Shown piece by piece: positions 53,670 to 62,403 of a stretch of 64,000 nt of DNA. Origin of the DNA: Maledivibacter halophilus (GTDB lineage: Bacteria > Bacillota > Clostridia > Peptostreptococcales > Caminicellaceae); the NCBI RefSeq assembly GCF_900167445.1, contig NZ_FUZT01000001.1, positions 701,203 to 765,202 on the forward strand, given 5' to 3'. Position 1 is the stretch's first letter, and every line of letters starts with the position of its first letter. Both the position numbers and the translations under genes were made by a program. The notes beneath the pieces are model-generated. The model searched no databases. It saw only the letters and a program-made list of their open reading frames with translations, and was not told the origin of the DNA.

Positions 53670-53740
53670 GTAACTTGTTGTGTAACTTCCTAAGTTATAT
53701 TTTAGAACAAAAAATTTCATTTACTAGCACAACAGGTTAA
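53670..53740. repeat. MITE-like repeat, family 3, copy 2 (short)
   Basis: TAACTTGTTGTGTAACTT and TTTACTAGCACAACAGGTTA are inverted ends. The right half aligns with 37000-37040. The internal stem seen in copy 1 is missing. Confidence 0.7.
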
Positions 53741-53795
53741 CTATCTATAAAGACTATGTTTTATAATAATGTTGATCTAATAGGAGGCAGTAAAA

Positions 53796-54545
53796 ATGGC
53801 ATTACATTCTTTTTCGCGGACAGAATTATTAATAGGAGAGGAAGGATTAGAGAAATTATCGAAGCAATGGGTAGCCATATTTGGAATTGGAGGAGTGGGA
53901 GCCTTTGTTGCAGAAGGTTTGGCCAGGACTGGAGTTGGAAAATTCACATTAGTAGATGATGATGATATATGCTTGACAAATATAAATAGACAAATCCATG
54001 CCCTTAGAAGTACAGTTGGAAAGCCAAAGGTCGATGTTATGAAGGAAAGAATACTAGATATTAATCCTAAAGCCGAGGTTATTACCAATAAGATGTTATA
54101 TACATCGGAGACTGCTGAAAAGCTTTTGGACAATAAATATAATTATGTAGTTGATGCAATAGATATGGTGAGTTCTAAACTGGATTTGGCAGAAAGATGT
54201 TATAAAAGAAATATTCCTATTATGAGCAGTATGGGAGCAGGTAATAAGCTAGACCCTACACAATTTGAGATAGTAGATATTTTTGATACATCTATATGTC
54301 CATTGGCAAAGGTTATGAGAAAAGAATTAAGAAGAAGAGAGGTAGAAAAACTAAAGGTCGTATATTCTAAGGAGATACCAATAAAACCAATTGAAGCTAA
54401 TTCTAGCTGTAAAACTGATTGTATTTGTACGAATAAGGAAAGGACTTGCATAACTCGTAGACAAATACCTGGAAGCGTAGCATTTGTTCCTTCAGTGGCA
54501 GGTCTTATAATAGCATCTGAGGTTGTAAAGGATCTATTGAGGTAG
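53796..54545 (+). CDS. tcdA: tRNA threonylcarbamoyladenosine dehydratase
   Basis: 249 residues of the ThiF/E1-like family. WVAIFGIGGVGAFVAEGLAR binds ATP, VDDDDICLTNINRQIHAL is the conserved follow-on, and a Cys-rich zinc-type region (CKTDCICTNKERTC) lies near residue 205. TcdA cyclises t6A at tRNA position 37. ATG with AGGAGG. Single gene with its own terminator. Confidence 0.9.
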   Translation: MALHSFSRTELLIGEEGLEKLSKQWVAIFGIGGVGAFVAEGLARTGVGKFTLVDDDDICLTNINRQIHALRSTVGKPKVDVMKERILDINPKAEVITNKMLYTSETAEKLLDNKYNYVVDAIDMVSSKLDLAERCYKRNIPIMSSMGAGNKLDPTQFEIVDIFDTSICPLAKVMRKELRRREVEKLKVVYSKEIPIKPIEANSSCKTDCICTNKERTCITRRQIPGSVAFVPSVAGLIIASEVVKDLLR

Positions 54546-54632
54546 AATATTTATACAATTTTCTCAATTGGTAAAAAATATAAAAAGGATTTTGTAGATT
54601 TTCATAGAAAAGTTTATAGGGATAATTTATTT

Positions 54633-54662
54633 AAAGGAAATTTAAATCATTTCCTTTTTTCT
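54633..54662 (+). terminator. Terminator of tcdA
   Basis: AAAGGAAAT pairs with ATTTCCTTT around 7 nt, followed by TTTCTTTG. Confidence 0.8.
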
Positions 54663-54819
54663 TTGTCTTAAATTGTTAGATTATGATTTATTTACCTTTG
54701 TCAATATAGAGTTACTAATAAAATAGTGTCAAGTTTCTACAAATACTTGATTTTCAGTATTTGAAAATGATATAGTAAATTTAGAAAGTTTGTCCAAAAA
54801 CTGTTGGGAGGGAAATTTT

Positions 54820-56118
54820 GTGAGGAGAACAGTTGCTGCGGTTTTAACTTCAATTTGTTTAATAGGTACTACCTCAACGGCTTTAGCAGTAAGTCAGAAT
54901 CTCAATTTTTCAAATTATAAAGTTGGGATGGAGCATGAAGATATAAAAGTAATCCAAAAAGCTCTTATGAGGGATGGTGTGTTTGATCATGGTGAAATAA
55001 CTACATACTTTGGTTCTATAACAGAAAAATCTGTAATAGAATTTCAAAAGAAATATGGATTAACTGCTGATGGTATAATAGGAAAGTCAACAATAGATAA
55101 AATGAAGTCGTTAGGACTTTTTACATATGGGAATCTTTCTATGAAGGCTTATAAAAAAGGCATGACCCATTTAGATGTTAAAATTATTCAAGAGGCCTTA
55201 AGAGATATTGGTACATATAAAGGAGATGAGATCACTACATATTTTGGAACAATAACAGAAAGTGCAGTTGAAGATTTTCAGAAAAAATATGGACTAGCTG
55301 TTGATGGGATTGTAGGAGGAAAAACCATAGAAAAGATGCAGGATCTAGGATTAGTAACTCATAATATTGGCGTAATAAAGTTAATTGGTAAACTAACATT
55401 ACCTAAATATGAAAAAGGAATATCTCATCCGGAAGTAAAAATAATTCAAAAAGTTTTAAAACAATGTGGAGAATTTAAGGAAGATGATTTTACTACATAT
55501 TTTGGACCAGTAACAGAAAATGCAGTTAAAAATTTTCAGAAAAAATATGGACTAGCTGTTGATGGAGTTGTAGGGGGTAAGACTTTAGAAAAAATGAAGA
55601 CCCTTGGATTAATTTCTCATACTGTTAGTAGAGGAGCTGTAAAAAGAGGATATGGAGAGTATTTAGATTGGAAAAATGTAAAGAAAATGCTTAAAAGAAA
55701 TAAAACGGTCCTTACGGTAAAGGAGTTAAAAACTGGTTTGCAATTTAAAGTGAAGGTAACTGCAGGGTCTAATCATGCGGATGTAGAACCTTTGACAGAA
55801 AATGATACTAAAATCATGAAAAAAATATGGGGTGGTTTTAGCTGGACAAGGAAGCCAGTATTGGTATATGTAAATGGAAGAACTATTGCTGCTTCCATGA
55901 CAGCAATGCCTCATGCCGGTGTAGAAGGTAAAGCGGCTGGTAAGTATGTATCTGGTAGAAGTGGTGGATACGGGTATGGCTATAATTTTGACTTTGTAAA
56001 GGGAAATGGGATTTCTGGACATGTAGATATACATTTCAAAAATAGCAGGAGACATAAGGATAATAAAGAGGATTCAAAACATCAGAATTGTGTAAAAATA
56101 GCTGCGGGTTTAAAATAA
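54820..56118 (+). CDS. Secreted protein with three peptidoglycan-binding repeats and a conserved C-terminal domain
   Basis: About 432 residues. Signal peptide MRRTVAAVLTSICLIGTTS with cleavage after ALA. Then come three PG_binding_1 repeats (residues about 28-95, 105-175 and 190-260), each ending with a form of FQKKYGLxxDGIxG. The C-terminal domain has a cluster of His and Asp (GSNHADVEPL; GHVDIHFKNSRRH; HQNCVKIAAG), suggesting a metal site or cell-wall enzyme, but I cannot name its activity. GTG 54820 fits the GGGAGGG ribosome site; the frame from 54790 is too long. It probably acts in the wall or spore cortex. Confidence 0.82.
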   Translation: MRRTVAAVLTSICLIGTTSTALAVSQNLNFSNYKVGMEHEDIKVIQKALMRDGVFDHGEITTYFGSITEKSVIEFQKKYGLTADGIIGKSTIDKMKSLGLFTYGNLSMKAYKKGMTHLDVKIIQEALRDIGTYKGDEITTYFGTITESAVEDFQKKYGLAVDGIVGGKTIEKMQDLGLVTHNIGVIKLIGKLTLPKYEKGISHPEVKIIQKVLKQCGEFKEDDFTTYFGPVTENAVKNFQKKYGLAVDGVVGGKTLEKMKTLGLISHTVSRGAVKRGYGEYLDWKNVKKMLKRNKTVLTVKELKTGLQFKVKVTAGSNHADVEPLTENDTKIMKKIWGGFSWTRKPVLVYVNGRTIAASMTAMPHAGVEGKAAGKYVSGRSGGYGYGYNFDFVKGNGISGHVDIHFKNSRRHKDNKEDSKHQNCVKIAAGLK

Positions 56119-56358
56119 TACATATAATTTCATATTATATCCTATAAGATTATTTCCTTTGGTATGTGAAGAAAAGTTTGAACTTTTTATAAAGGATATT
56201 TTGTATATTTATGTCTAAGATATTAAAAAACTATTACAAAAGTTATTTTATGATTAGAATATTATGTTTTGTGGTATAATCTACAATAAGGGAAAAGGGA
56301 TTATATACTATAATATACTACAATTAAGAAATTAGTCTTATAGGGGGTAGATAAAAAT

Positions 56359-56466
56359 ATGAAGAACATTAAGGCTTTAATTGTTGGAGCCACATATTTT
56401 TCAATTATTTTTGGAATAGCTGGTTTTATTCTAAATATTGGTAATCATGTTATTAATATAAGATAG
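56359..56466 (+). CDS. Small membrane peptide, 35 residues
   Basis: MKNIKALIVGATYFSIIFG then a further hydrophobic run, ending NIR; a single membrane helix. GGGGG ribosome site 10 nt before the ATG, and a terminator whose stem overlaps the stop (56455-56468 with 56475-56488). The signals on both sides make expression likely. Family not recognised. Nothing else is visible in 56119-56350. Confidence 0.5.
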   Translation: MKNIKALIVGATYFSIIFGIAGFILNIGNHVINIR

Positions 56467-56554
56467 CTGTTTGTAGCTATCTTATATTAATAATTATTAT
56501 AATAAAAGCTTTTGAGTTTATTAAATGAGAAATATTGAAATTTTGAATTAATGG

Positions 56555-56598
56555 AAAAGCTAGTTAGAACCTTAATGAAGGTTTTAACTAGCTTTTTT
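56555..56598 (+). terminator. Strong terminator before sleB
   Basis: AAAAGCTAGTTAGAACCTT pairs with AAGGTTTTAACTAGCTTTT, followed by TTTTATT. A second hairpin for the same small gene lies at 56455-56488. Confidence 0.85.
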
Positions 56599-56684
56599 TA
56601 TTATAATAAGGAATAAAAGAGTAATAGATAACAGAAAATATTAACAAAATCAATTGAATTTTATAAATTTCAAGGAGGATTAAA

Positions 56685-57575
56685 ATGAAAAAAGAGTATA
56701 TGACTATCATATCAATGATACTGATTTTCATGCTCGTGGCTGTATTTTACATAGATATATGTTATGCAAGAACATTATATTGGGGGACAAGGGGAGAAGA
56801 TGTCAAAGAGGTTCAAGAAAAACTAAGGAGTTGGGGATATTATAAGGGGGCAGTAGATGGAATATATAAAACTCAAACCTATGAAGCGGTAAAGTTATTT
56901 CAGCGAAAAAATGGTTTAAGGGTAGATGGAGTTGTTGGAGGTGAAACTAAGAAAGCTTTAGGAATTAGTAGTAGGAAAGTAGCTTCTAAATATAATAAAA
57001 CTGTGGAGATAGCTCAAAGAAAATTAAAGCAGTGGGGTTATTACAACGGTTCAGTAGATGGAATTTATGGTCGAAATACTTATTCTGCAGTTATAAAATT
57101 TCAAAGGAGAAATGGCTTAAAGGTAGATGGATATATCGGCCCTGAAACTGAAAAAGCACTTGGAATAACAGGAAAAACTAAAGCACAAAATTATACAGCA
57201 ACTAGTAAAGGCGTTTCAAAAACTGATGATTTAACTCTTTTAGCCATGGCAATAAATGGAGAAGCTAGAGGAGAACCTTATGTGGGACAAGTGGCAGTAG
57301 GTTCAGTAATATTGAACAGGGTGAAGAATCCTTCTTTTCCTAATTCAATTGCTGGAGTTATATATCAGCCCCTTGCTTTTGAAGCGGTATCTAATGGACA
57401 GATATATGAGCCGATAGAATCAAACTCATATAAGGCTGCTAGGGATGCAATGAATGGCTGGGACCCAACTGGAGGAGCATTGTATTATTGGAATCCTGTA
57501 AAATCTACAAGTACATGGATTTGGAGGCTTAATCCAACTTTGAGAATTGGAAGGCATGTTTTTGCCAAAAGATAG
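56685..57575 (+). CDS. sleB: Spore cortex-lytic enzyme SleB
   Basis: 296 residues. Signal peptide, two PG-binding repeats (near residues 30-90 and 105-165), then a Hydrolase_2 domain with LLAMAINGEARGEPYVGQVA (catalytic Glu) and AVGSVILNRV. SleB is a lytic transglycosylase that degrades muramic-lactam cortex on germination. It is followed 14 nt later by ypeB, its usual partner. The organism is therefore a spore former. Confidence 0.93.
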   Translation: MKKEYMTIISMILIFMLVAVFYIDICYARTLYWGTRGEDVKEVQEKLRSWGYYKGAVDGIYKTQTYEAVKLFQRKNGLRVDGVVGGETKKALGISSRKVASKYNKTVEIAQRKLKQWGYYNGSVDGIYGRNTYSAVIKFQRRNGLKVDGYIGPETEKALGITGKTKAQNYTATSKGVSKTDDLTLLAMAINGEARGEPYVGQVAVGSVILNRVKNPSFPNSIAGVIYQPLAFEAVSNGQIYEPIESNSYKAARDAMNGWDPTGGALYYWNPVKSTSTWIWRLNPTLRIGRHVFAKR

Positions 57576-57589
57576 TAGAGGTGATATAG

Positions 57590-58942
57590 GTGAAGAATAT
57601 TCTAATTGGTATGGTTGTTTCCCTTCTAATAATAACAGGACTTACATTTAACTGGGGATATAATCAATATAATGATCTTAATAATTATAGTATATATATT
57701 GAAAATCAATTTAGAAGAATGTTTTATAATTTAGTAGGTAATGTTGAAAATATTCAGTCTAATTTAGCTAAGGTTATGATTTCAGGAACTCCCAAGCAAA
57801 ATGTACTCTTATTTACAGATTTAATGTATAAATGCTATGTTGCTCAAGAAGAATTAAGTCAGCTTCCTATTAGACATAGTGATGTCAGTAAAACTCAAAA
57901 GTTCTTAAGTCAAGTTGGAGATTTCAGTATGGCTATGTCACGTAAATGCTTAAAAGGGACACCACTTACTGGTGAGGAAATAAGAACATTAGAGGAATTA
58001 CATAATTATTCCAACTATTTAGCTCAAAGTCTTTTAGAGCTTCAAGATGACATAGCAGAAAATGGTGTTGAACTTGATGGTCTTATAAAAAAGACAAGTA
58101 AAGATATGGATAAGACAAATGAGCATATGCTTAATAAAAGTTTTGTAAACGTTGAAGAGAGAATGCAGAAATATCCTGAATTAATCTATGATGGACCATT
58201 TTCAGAACATATTAAAAAAATGGAACCTAGGTTAAAAGGTGAAGAAATATCAAAGGATAAAGCAAAGAAAATTGCCACTGAGTTTTTGAAGAATAATCAA
58301 AAGTATGTGGCCAATGTAATAACTGAAACAAAGAACACAAGGTTTCCATCTTATATAGTTGAGCTAAAGGAAGAAGGAAAAGAAAATAGCTATATAACCT
58401 TAGCTATAACAAAAAAGGCGGGAAAAATACTGTGGATGTTAAACACTAAACCTATTGGGAAAAAAGAATTAAGTACTGAAGAAGCCACCGAGAAGGCTAA
58501 TCAGTTTCTTCAAAAAAATGGATATAGAAATATGGTTGCAACATATTCTGAGGAATATGATGGGCAAGTGGTTATAAATTTTGCTTATAAAGAAGATGAT
58601 ATAATAGTTTATACAGATTTAATTAAAGTAAAGATAAGTTTGGAGGATGGAAGTATAGTAGGTTTTGAAGCCGATGGGTACCTATCAAACCATCATGAAA
58701 GAAAGATTGAAAAACCAAAAATTTCTTCTGATGAGGCTTCAAATATGATAAGTATTTATGCTGATATAGAGAAAACGAAACTAGCTATTATACCAACCGA
58801 GGGTTCAAAAGAAATTTTATGCTATGAAATTACAGCCAAATATAAAGAGGATACATTTTTAATATATGTCAATGCTGAAACTGGAGAAGAGGAAAAGATA
58901 CTTCAGATGATTATCAAGGAACAGGGGGTATTGATGATATAA
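57590..58942 (+). CDS. ypeB: Germination protein YpeB
   Basis: 450 residues, N-terminal membrane anchor, a helical YpeB domain, and three PepSY-like C-terminal repeats (for example ISKDKAKKIATEFLK; LSTEEATEKANQFLQ; ISSDEASNMIS). It stabilises SleB in the spore. GTG start after AGAGGTGA. Forms the standard sleB-ypeB operon. Confidence 0.92.
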   Translation: MKNILIGMVVSLLIITGLTFNWGYNQYNDLNNYSIYIENQFRRMFYNLVGNVENIQSNLAKVMISGTPKQNVLLFTDLMYKCYVAQEELSQLPIRHSDVSKTQKFLSQVGDFSMAMSRKCLKGTPLTGEEIRTLEELHNYSNYLAQSLLELQDDIAENGVELDGLIKKTSKDMDKTNEHMLNKSFVNVEERMQKYPELIYDGPFSEHIKKMEPRLKGEEISKDKAKKIATEFLKNNQKYVANVITETKNTRFPSYIVELKEEGKENSYITLAITKKAGKILWMLNTKPIGKKELSTEEATEKANQFLQKNGYRNMVATYSEEYDGQVVINFAYKEDDIIVYTDLIKVKISLEDGSIVGFEADGYLSNHHERKIEKPKISSDEASNMISIYADIEKTKLAIIPTEGSKEILCYEITAKYKEDTFLIYVNAETGEEEKILQMIIKEQGVLMI

Positions 58943-58946
58943 AGTT

Positions 58947-58982
58947 AAAAGCTCATTAGTATATTTACTAAGGAGCTTTTAA
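58947..58982 (+). terminator. Terminator of sleB-ypeB
   Basis: AAAAGCTC and GAGCTTTT close a loop that holds a further TAGTA/TACTA-type stem, followed by TAATTT. Confidence 0.7.
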
Positions 58983-59074
58983 TTTATGAAATAATTTAAA
59001 ATAAAAGAATAGAAAAATTAATATAAATATGGTAAAATTAATATTTACATTCAACAAAGGAGTTGGAGAAAAAT

Positions 59075-59746
59075 ATGAAAAATTATAGTGCTTTTGAAAT
59101 AATTGGGCCTAAAATGATTGGGCCTTCAAGTTCACATACTGCTGGTGCAGCTAGATTGGGGAAGATTGCAGGAAGGTTAGCTGATTATGATATAAAAAAA
59201 ATAAAATTTATACTTCATGGATCATTTGCAAAAACATATAGGGGTCATGGAACTGATAGGGCTCTTATGGCTGGAATTCTGGGTATGAAGGAAAGTGATG
59301 AAGAACTTAAAAATTCATTAAAAATTGCCAAGGAAAAAGGGATAGAGTATGAATTTATTGAGGATGATTTAGGGGAAGTTCACCCAAATACAGTGAAATT
59401 TAGAATTGAAAAGTCCGGTGGAGAAGAAATAGAGCTTATGGGATCATCTATTGGTGGAGGAAATATAAAGATTATAGAGATTAATGGATTAAGACTTGAA
59501 TTTACAGGGCAATACCCCACTCTTATAACTAGACATTTAGATCATCCAGGGATTATATCGAAGATTACAAAGATTTTAGCCTATTATAAAATTAATATTG
59601 CTTTTATGAGTGTTTATAGACAAGATAAAGGCCAAGATGCTTTTATGGTTATTGAATCCGATAATAAATTAGAACCTAAACTTGTGGAATATATAAAAAA
59701 ATCTATAGGGGAAATTAAAAATATCTATTTGATTAATTCTATATAA
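59075..59746 (+). CDS. sdaAB: L-serine ammonia-lyase, beta subunit
   Basis: About 223 residues. GPKMIGPSSSHTAGAARLG is the beta-subunit signature, and a C-terminal ACT-like domain (LITRHLDHPGIISKITKIL) follows. With SdaAA it deaminates serine to pyruvate and ammonia. ATG 59075 is preferred; TTG 59063 directly abuts the AAAGGAG site. Fits amino-acid fermentation. Confidence 0.92.
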   Translation: MKNYSAFEIIGPKMIGPSSSHTAGAARLGKIAGRLADYDIKKIKFILHGSFAKTYRGHGTDRALMAGILGMKESDEELKNSLKIAKEKGIEYEFIEDDLGEVHPNTVKFRIEKSGGEEIELMGSSIGGGNIKIIEINGLRLEFTGQYPTLITRHLDHPGIISKITKILAYYKINIAFMSVYRQDKGQDAFMVIESDNKLEPKLVEYIKKSIGEIKNIYLINSI

Positions 59747-59832
59747 ATATAAATAACTTCAAAACTTAATTTATACAGACTAGAAATATCTATGCTTCTG
59801 GGATGGTTTTATATAAAAGAAAGGAAGATATA

Positions 59833-60714
59833 ATGAAATATAAATTTAGTAATGGAAAAGAATTAATTGAGCTTTGTCAAAAGCACAATAAAAAAATATG
59901 GGAAATTATGCTTTTGAGAGAAGTTGAGAATTCAGAGAAAAGTGATGAAGAAATATTAGATTTAATGAAGGATAATCTTAATGTTATGAAGAAAGCAGTT
60001 GAGAAGGGGCTCAAAGAAGATATAAAGTCTGTAAGTGGACTGGTTGGAGGAGATGCAAAATTACTTAGACATAGATATGAGAACATTAAGACTCTTTCAG
60101 GAAGTAGAATGCTTAAGGCTGTGGCTAGTGCTATGGCAGTTTTGGAAGTAAATGCTTCAATGGGACAGGTAGTGGCTGCCCCAACAGCAGGTTCCTGTGG
60201 AATTTTACCTGGAGTTTTAATTACAGTAGGAGAAGAGTTCAACACTAAAGAAAGTGAATTGGTAGAAGCACTATTTACAGCTTCGGCCATAGGGCTTATT
60301 ATATCTCAAAATGCAACTGTTTCAGGAGCTGAGGGAGGGTGTCAAGCTGAAACCGGGACTGCTTCGGCTATGGCTGCTTCAGCTATTGTTGAGCTTTTAG
60401 GAGGAAATTCTGAAGCTGCTCTTCATGCTGCTGCCATGACATTAAAAAATATTTTAGGATTAGTATGTGATCCTATTGCTGGGCTAGTAGAATGTCCATG
60501 TGTTAAGAGAAATGCCATAGGTACAGCCAATGCTTTAATATCAGCGGATATGGCTTTGGCAGGGATTAAAAGTATAATTCCCTTTGATGAAGTGGTGGAT
60601 GCTATGTTGAAGGTAGGGAAAGCTTTACCCAATTCTTTAAAGGAAACGGCCTTAGGAGGATTGGCAGCCACACCAACAGGTAAAAAAATAATGGATGATG
60701 TTTTTAATAAATAG
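59833..60714 (+). CDS. sdaAA: L-serine ammonia-lyase, alpha subunit, [4Fe-4S]
   Basis: About 293 residues. Cluster-binding Cys lie in PTAGSCGILPG and CDPIAGLVECPC; SGAEGGCQAETGTASAMAAS is highly conserved. The oxygen-labile cluster polarises the serine hydroxyl. ATG 59833 follows AAAGGAAG; the frame from 59803 is longer without a ribosome site. Follows the beta subunit by 86 nt. Confidence 0.93.
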   Translation: MKYKFSNGKELIELCQKHNKKIWEIMLLREVENSEKSDEEILDLMKDNLNVMKKAVEKGLKEDIKSVSGLVGGDAKLLRHRYENIKTLSGSRMLKAVASAMAVLEVNASMGQVVAAPTAGSCGILPGVLITVGEEFNTKESELVEALFTASAIGLIISQNATVSGAEGGCQAETGTASAMAASAIVELLGGNSEAALHAAAMTLKNILGLVCDPIAGLVECPCVKRNAIGTANALISADMALAGIKSIIPFDEVVDAMLKVGKALPNSLKETALGGLAATPTGKKIMDDVFNK

Positions 60715-60875
60715 ATTGTGGCGATATTAAAAGATACAATAAATTTAATAATAAATATAAAGAGGAAGGCCCAAGTTTAGATTCTGCTGAAGAAAACATT
60801 GGGTCTTTGATATTTCATTTTGTTTCATTATGTTAAAATACATATTAGGACAAGGCTTAATATTGGAGGGAAAAC

Positions 60876-61382
60876 ATGAAGAAAACGAGGAAATTAGTAA
60901 TTATGGGATTATTTGTGTCTATGGCTTTAGCTCTTCATATATTTGAAAAAACCATACCTGTGCCTTTCATAACTCCTGGAGCTAAATTGGGACTTTCAAA
61001 TATAATAACATTAACTGTACTAATATCTTTAGGTTTTAAGGATGCAGTTATTGTCTTAATAATTAGAATAATATTAGGCTCAATATTTGGTGGAGGATTA
61101 TCTGGATTTATATATAGTATTTCAGGAGGTATGCTAAGCGTTGTATTTATGGAATTTATTAGAAGAATAGGAAAAGAAAATGTTAGCGTAATAGGTATAA
61201 GCATAGTTGGAGCAGTGTCTCACAATATAGGACAGTTGTTAGCAGCAGCTTTTGTTATAAATAATATTAATATATTCGTATATTTACCTGTTTTATTTTT
61301 GGCAGCTATAGGAACTGGATTATTTGTTGGATTAGTTACAAAGTACCTTTTGTTTTCATTAAATAGAATTATAGATATTTAA
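60876..61382 (+). CDS. Gx transporter family / heptaprenyl diphosphate synthase component I-like protein (2)
   Basis: 168 residues, about five hydrophobic helices, PFITPGAKLGLSNIITLTV near residue 30 and VGAVSHNIGQLLAAAFVIN near residue 110. It clearly pairs with the 2215 gene product (PGAKLGLANIVTLTA; FHNLGQLLMAAFIIRN). Unlike that gene, it has no quinone genes around it. Monocistronic; ATG with a GGAGGG ribosome site. Confidence 0.78.
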   Translation: MKKTRKLVIMGLFVSMALALHIFEKTIPVPFITPGAKLGLSNIITLTVLISLGFKDAVIVLIIRIILGSIFGGGLSGFIYSISGGMLSVVFMEFIRRIGKENVSVIGISIVGAVSHNIGQLLAAAFVINNINIFVYLPVLFLAAIGTGLFVGLVTKYLLFSLNRIIDI

Positions 61383-61534
61383 TATTTAGGAAAATAAAAT
61401 AGTTATTACAACAATTTTTCCTTAGGCCTTCTATCTAGACAGTTGAATTTTTGGTAAAAATTTAAAATATGATGAGATTATAAAGGCAAGCTAGGTTAAT
61501 TCTACTAATATATCCAAAAATATTGCATTGATTA

Positions 61535-61571
61535 ACCCCCTTACCCTTTGATAAGGTATAATAAAGGGGGT
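61535..61571 (+). promoter_or_regulatory. Hairpin sequestering the ribosome site of the 61578 gene
   Basis: ACCCCCTT (61535-61542) can pair with AAGGGGGT (61564-61571), with a further ACC/GGT inner pair. The right arm is the only ribosome site for GTG 61578, so folding would shut off translation. It may respond to a ligand, temperature or a trans RNA; it could also be a plain hairpin. Confidence 0.5.
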
Positions 61572-61577
61572 ATTTTG

Positions 61578-61946
61578 GTGGAAAAAATAATAAAGCTTTT
61601 AACAAGAAATAAAGTGATATCAATTTCTATTGGGATCATTTTTCTTATAGCGGGGATATTATCAAGGATTCAATTTGCAAATGGGAATATGGCTATAGGG
61701 TATATAGTGCCAATGATATTTGTTTCCTTAAGTTTTGCAACCATATTCTCTTCCGTGTTTAAAAAAGAAGAAGGGAATGCCAAAGGTTTATTTGTAAAAT
61801 CAGTACTTGCACCATGGGTGATAGTAATTGCCATTACATTGTTTAATAAACTTGGGATTCAATCTCCTATGATTAAGGCGGGATCATTATTTCTAATAAA
61901 TATAGCATTTTTTAATAAAGAAATTAGTAGATCATATAACCAATAA
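61578..61946 (+). CDS. Hypothetical four-helix membrane protein
   Basis: About 123 residues, four hydrophobic helices, no charged catalytic motif. GTG 61578 lies 7 nt after AAAGGGGG; TTG 61575 is possible. The ribosome site is part of a hairpin. Family not recognised. A weak hairpin terminator (61948-61980) follows. Confidence 0.6.
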   Translation: MEKIIKLLTRNKVISISIGIIFLIAGILSRIQFANGNMAIGYIVPMIFVSLSFATIFSSVFKKEEGNAKGLFVKSVLAPWVIVIAITLFNKLGIQSPMIKAGSLFLINIAFFNKEISRSYNQ

Positions 61947-62077
61947 AGATAGCTTTGGGATAAAACCCAGGCTATTTTTATATTCAAATTAATGAAAAAA
62001 TTTAATGTGTTTATGAATATAAAAAAGATAAAGAGAAATTCTAATTAATAAGAATGCTTTTAAGAAGGAGATTAAAA

Positions 62078-62260
62078 ATGGATAAAAAATTTGTTGTTGT
62101 AAGAAAAGACAATTCTATATCTACACCAATGAGCAGAAAAGAAGCAGTGAATAAAGTTAAAGAATATGAAAATCAAGGAATATCAGCCTATATTGTTTCT
62201 GAAAATGAAGGAAAAAGAATAGAAGCAAGTGGCAAATTTAATACTCCTAAGTGGGAGTAA
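62078..62260 (+). CDS. Small hypothetical protein, 60 residues
   Basis: Starts MDKKFVVVRKDNSISTPMSR, soluble, with a beta-hairpin-then-helix look and ending FNTPKWE. ATG 62078 has AAGGAG. Followed by a clear terminator, so probably real. I do not recognise the family. Confidence 0.6.
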   Translation: MDKKFVVVRKDNSISTPMSRKEAVNKVKEYENQGISAYIVSENEGKRIEASGKFNTPKWE

Positions 62261-62335
62261 AATAAAATTTAACAGTTATTTTATAAAAGTGTAATATATT
62301 AAGAATATTGATTTTTAAAGATATTTTTAATATAT

Positions 62336-62386
62336 AAAAACCACTAAAAGCATTTAACTATATTAATGCTTTTAGTGGTTTTCATA
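62336..62386. terminator. Bidirectional terminator
   Basis: AAAACCACTAAAAGCATT pairs with AATGCTTTTAGTGGTTTT between the 60-residue gene and the convergent membrane protein gene. Confidence 0.85.
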
Positions 62387-62403
62387 TATTAAAAGAATTT
62401 TGA

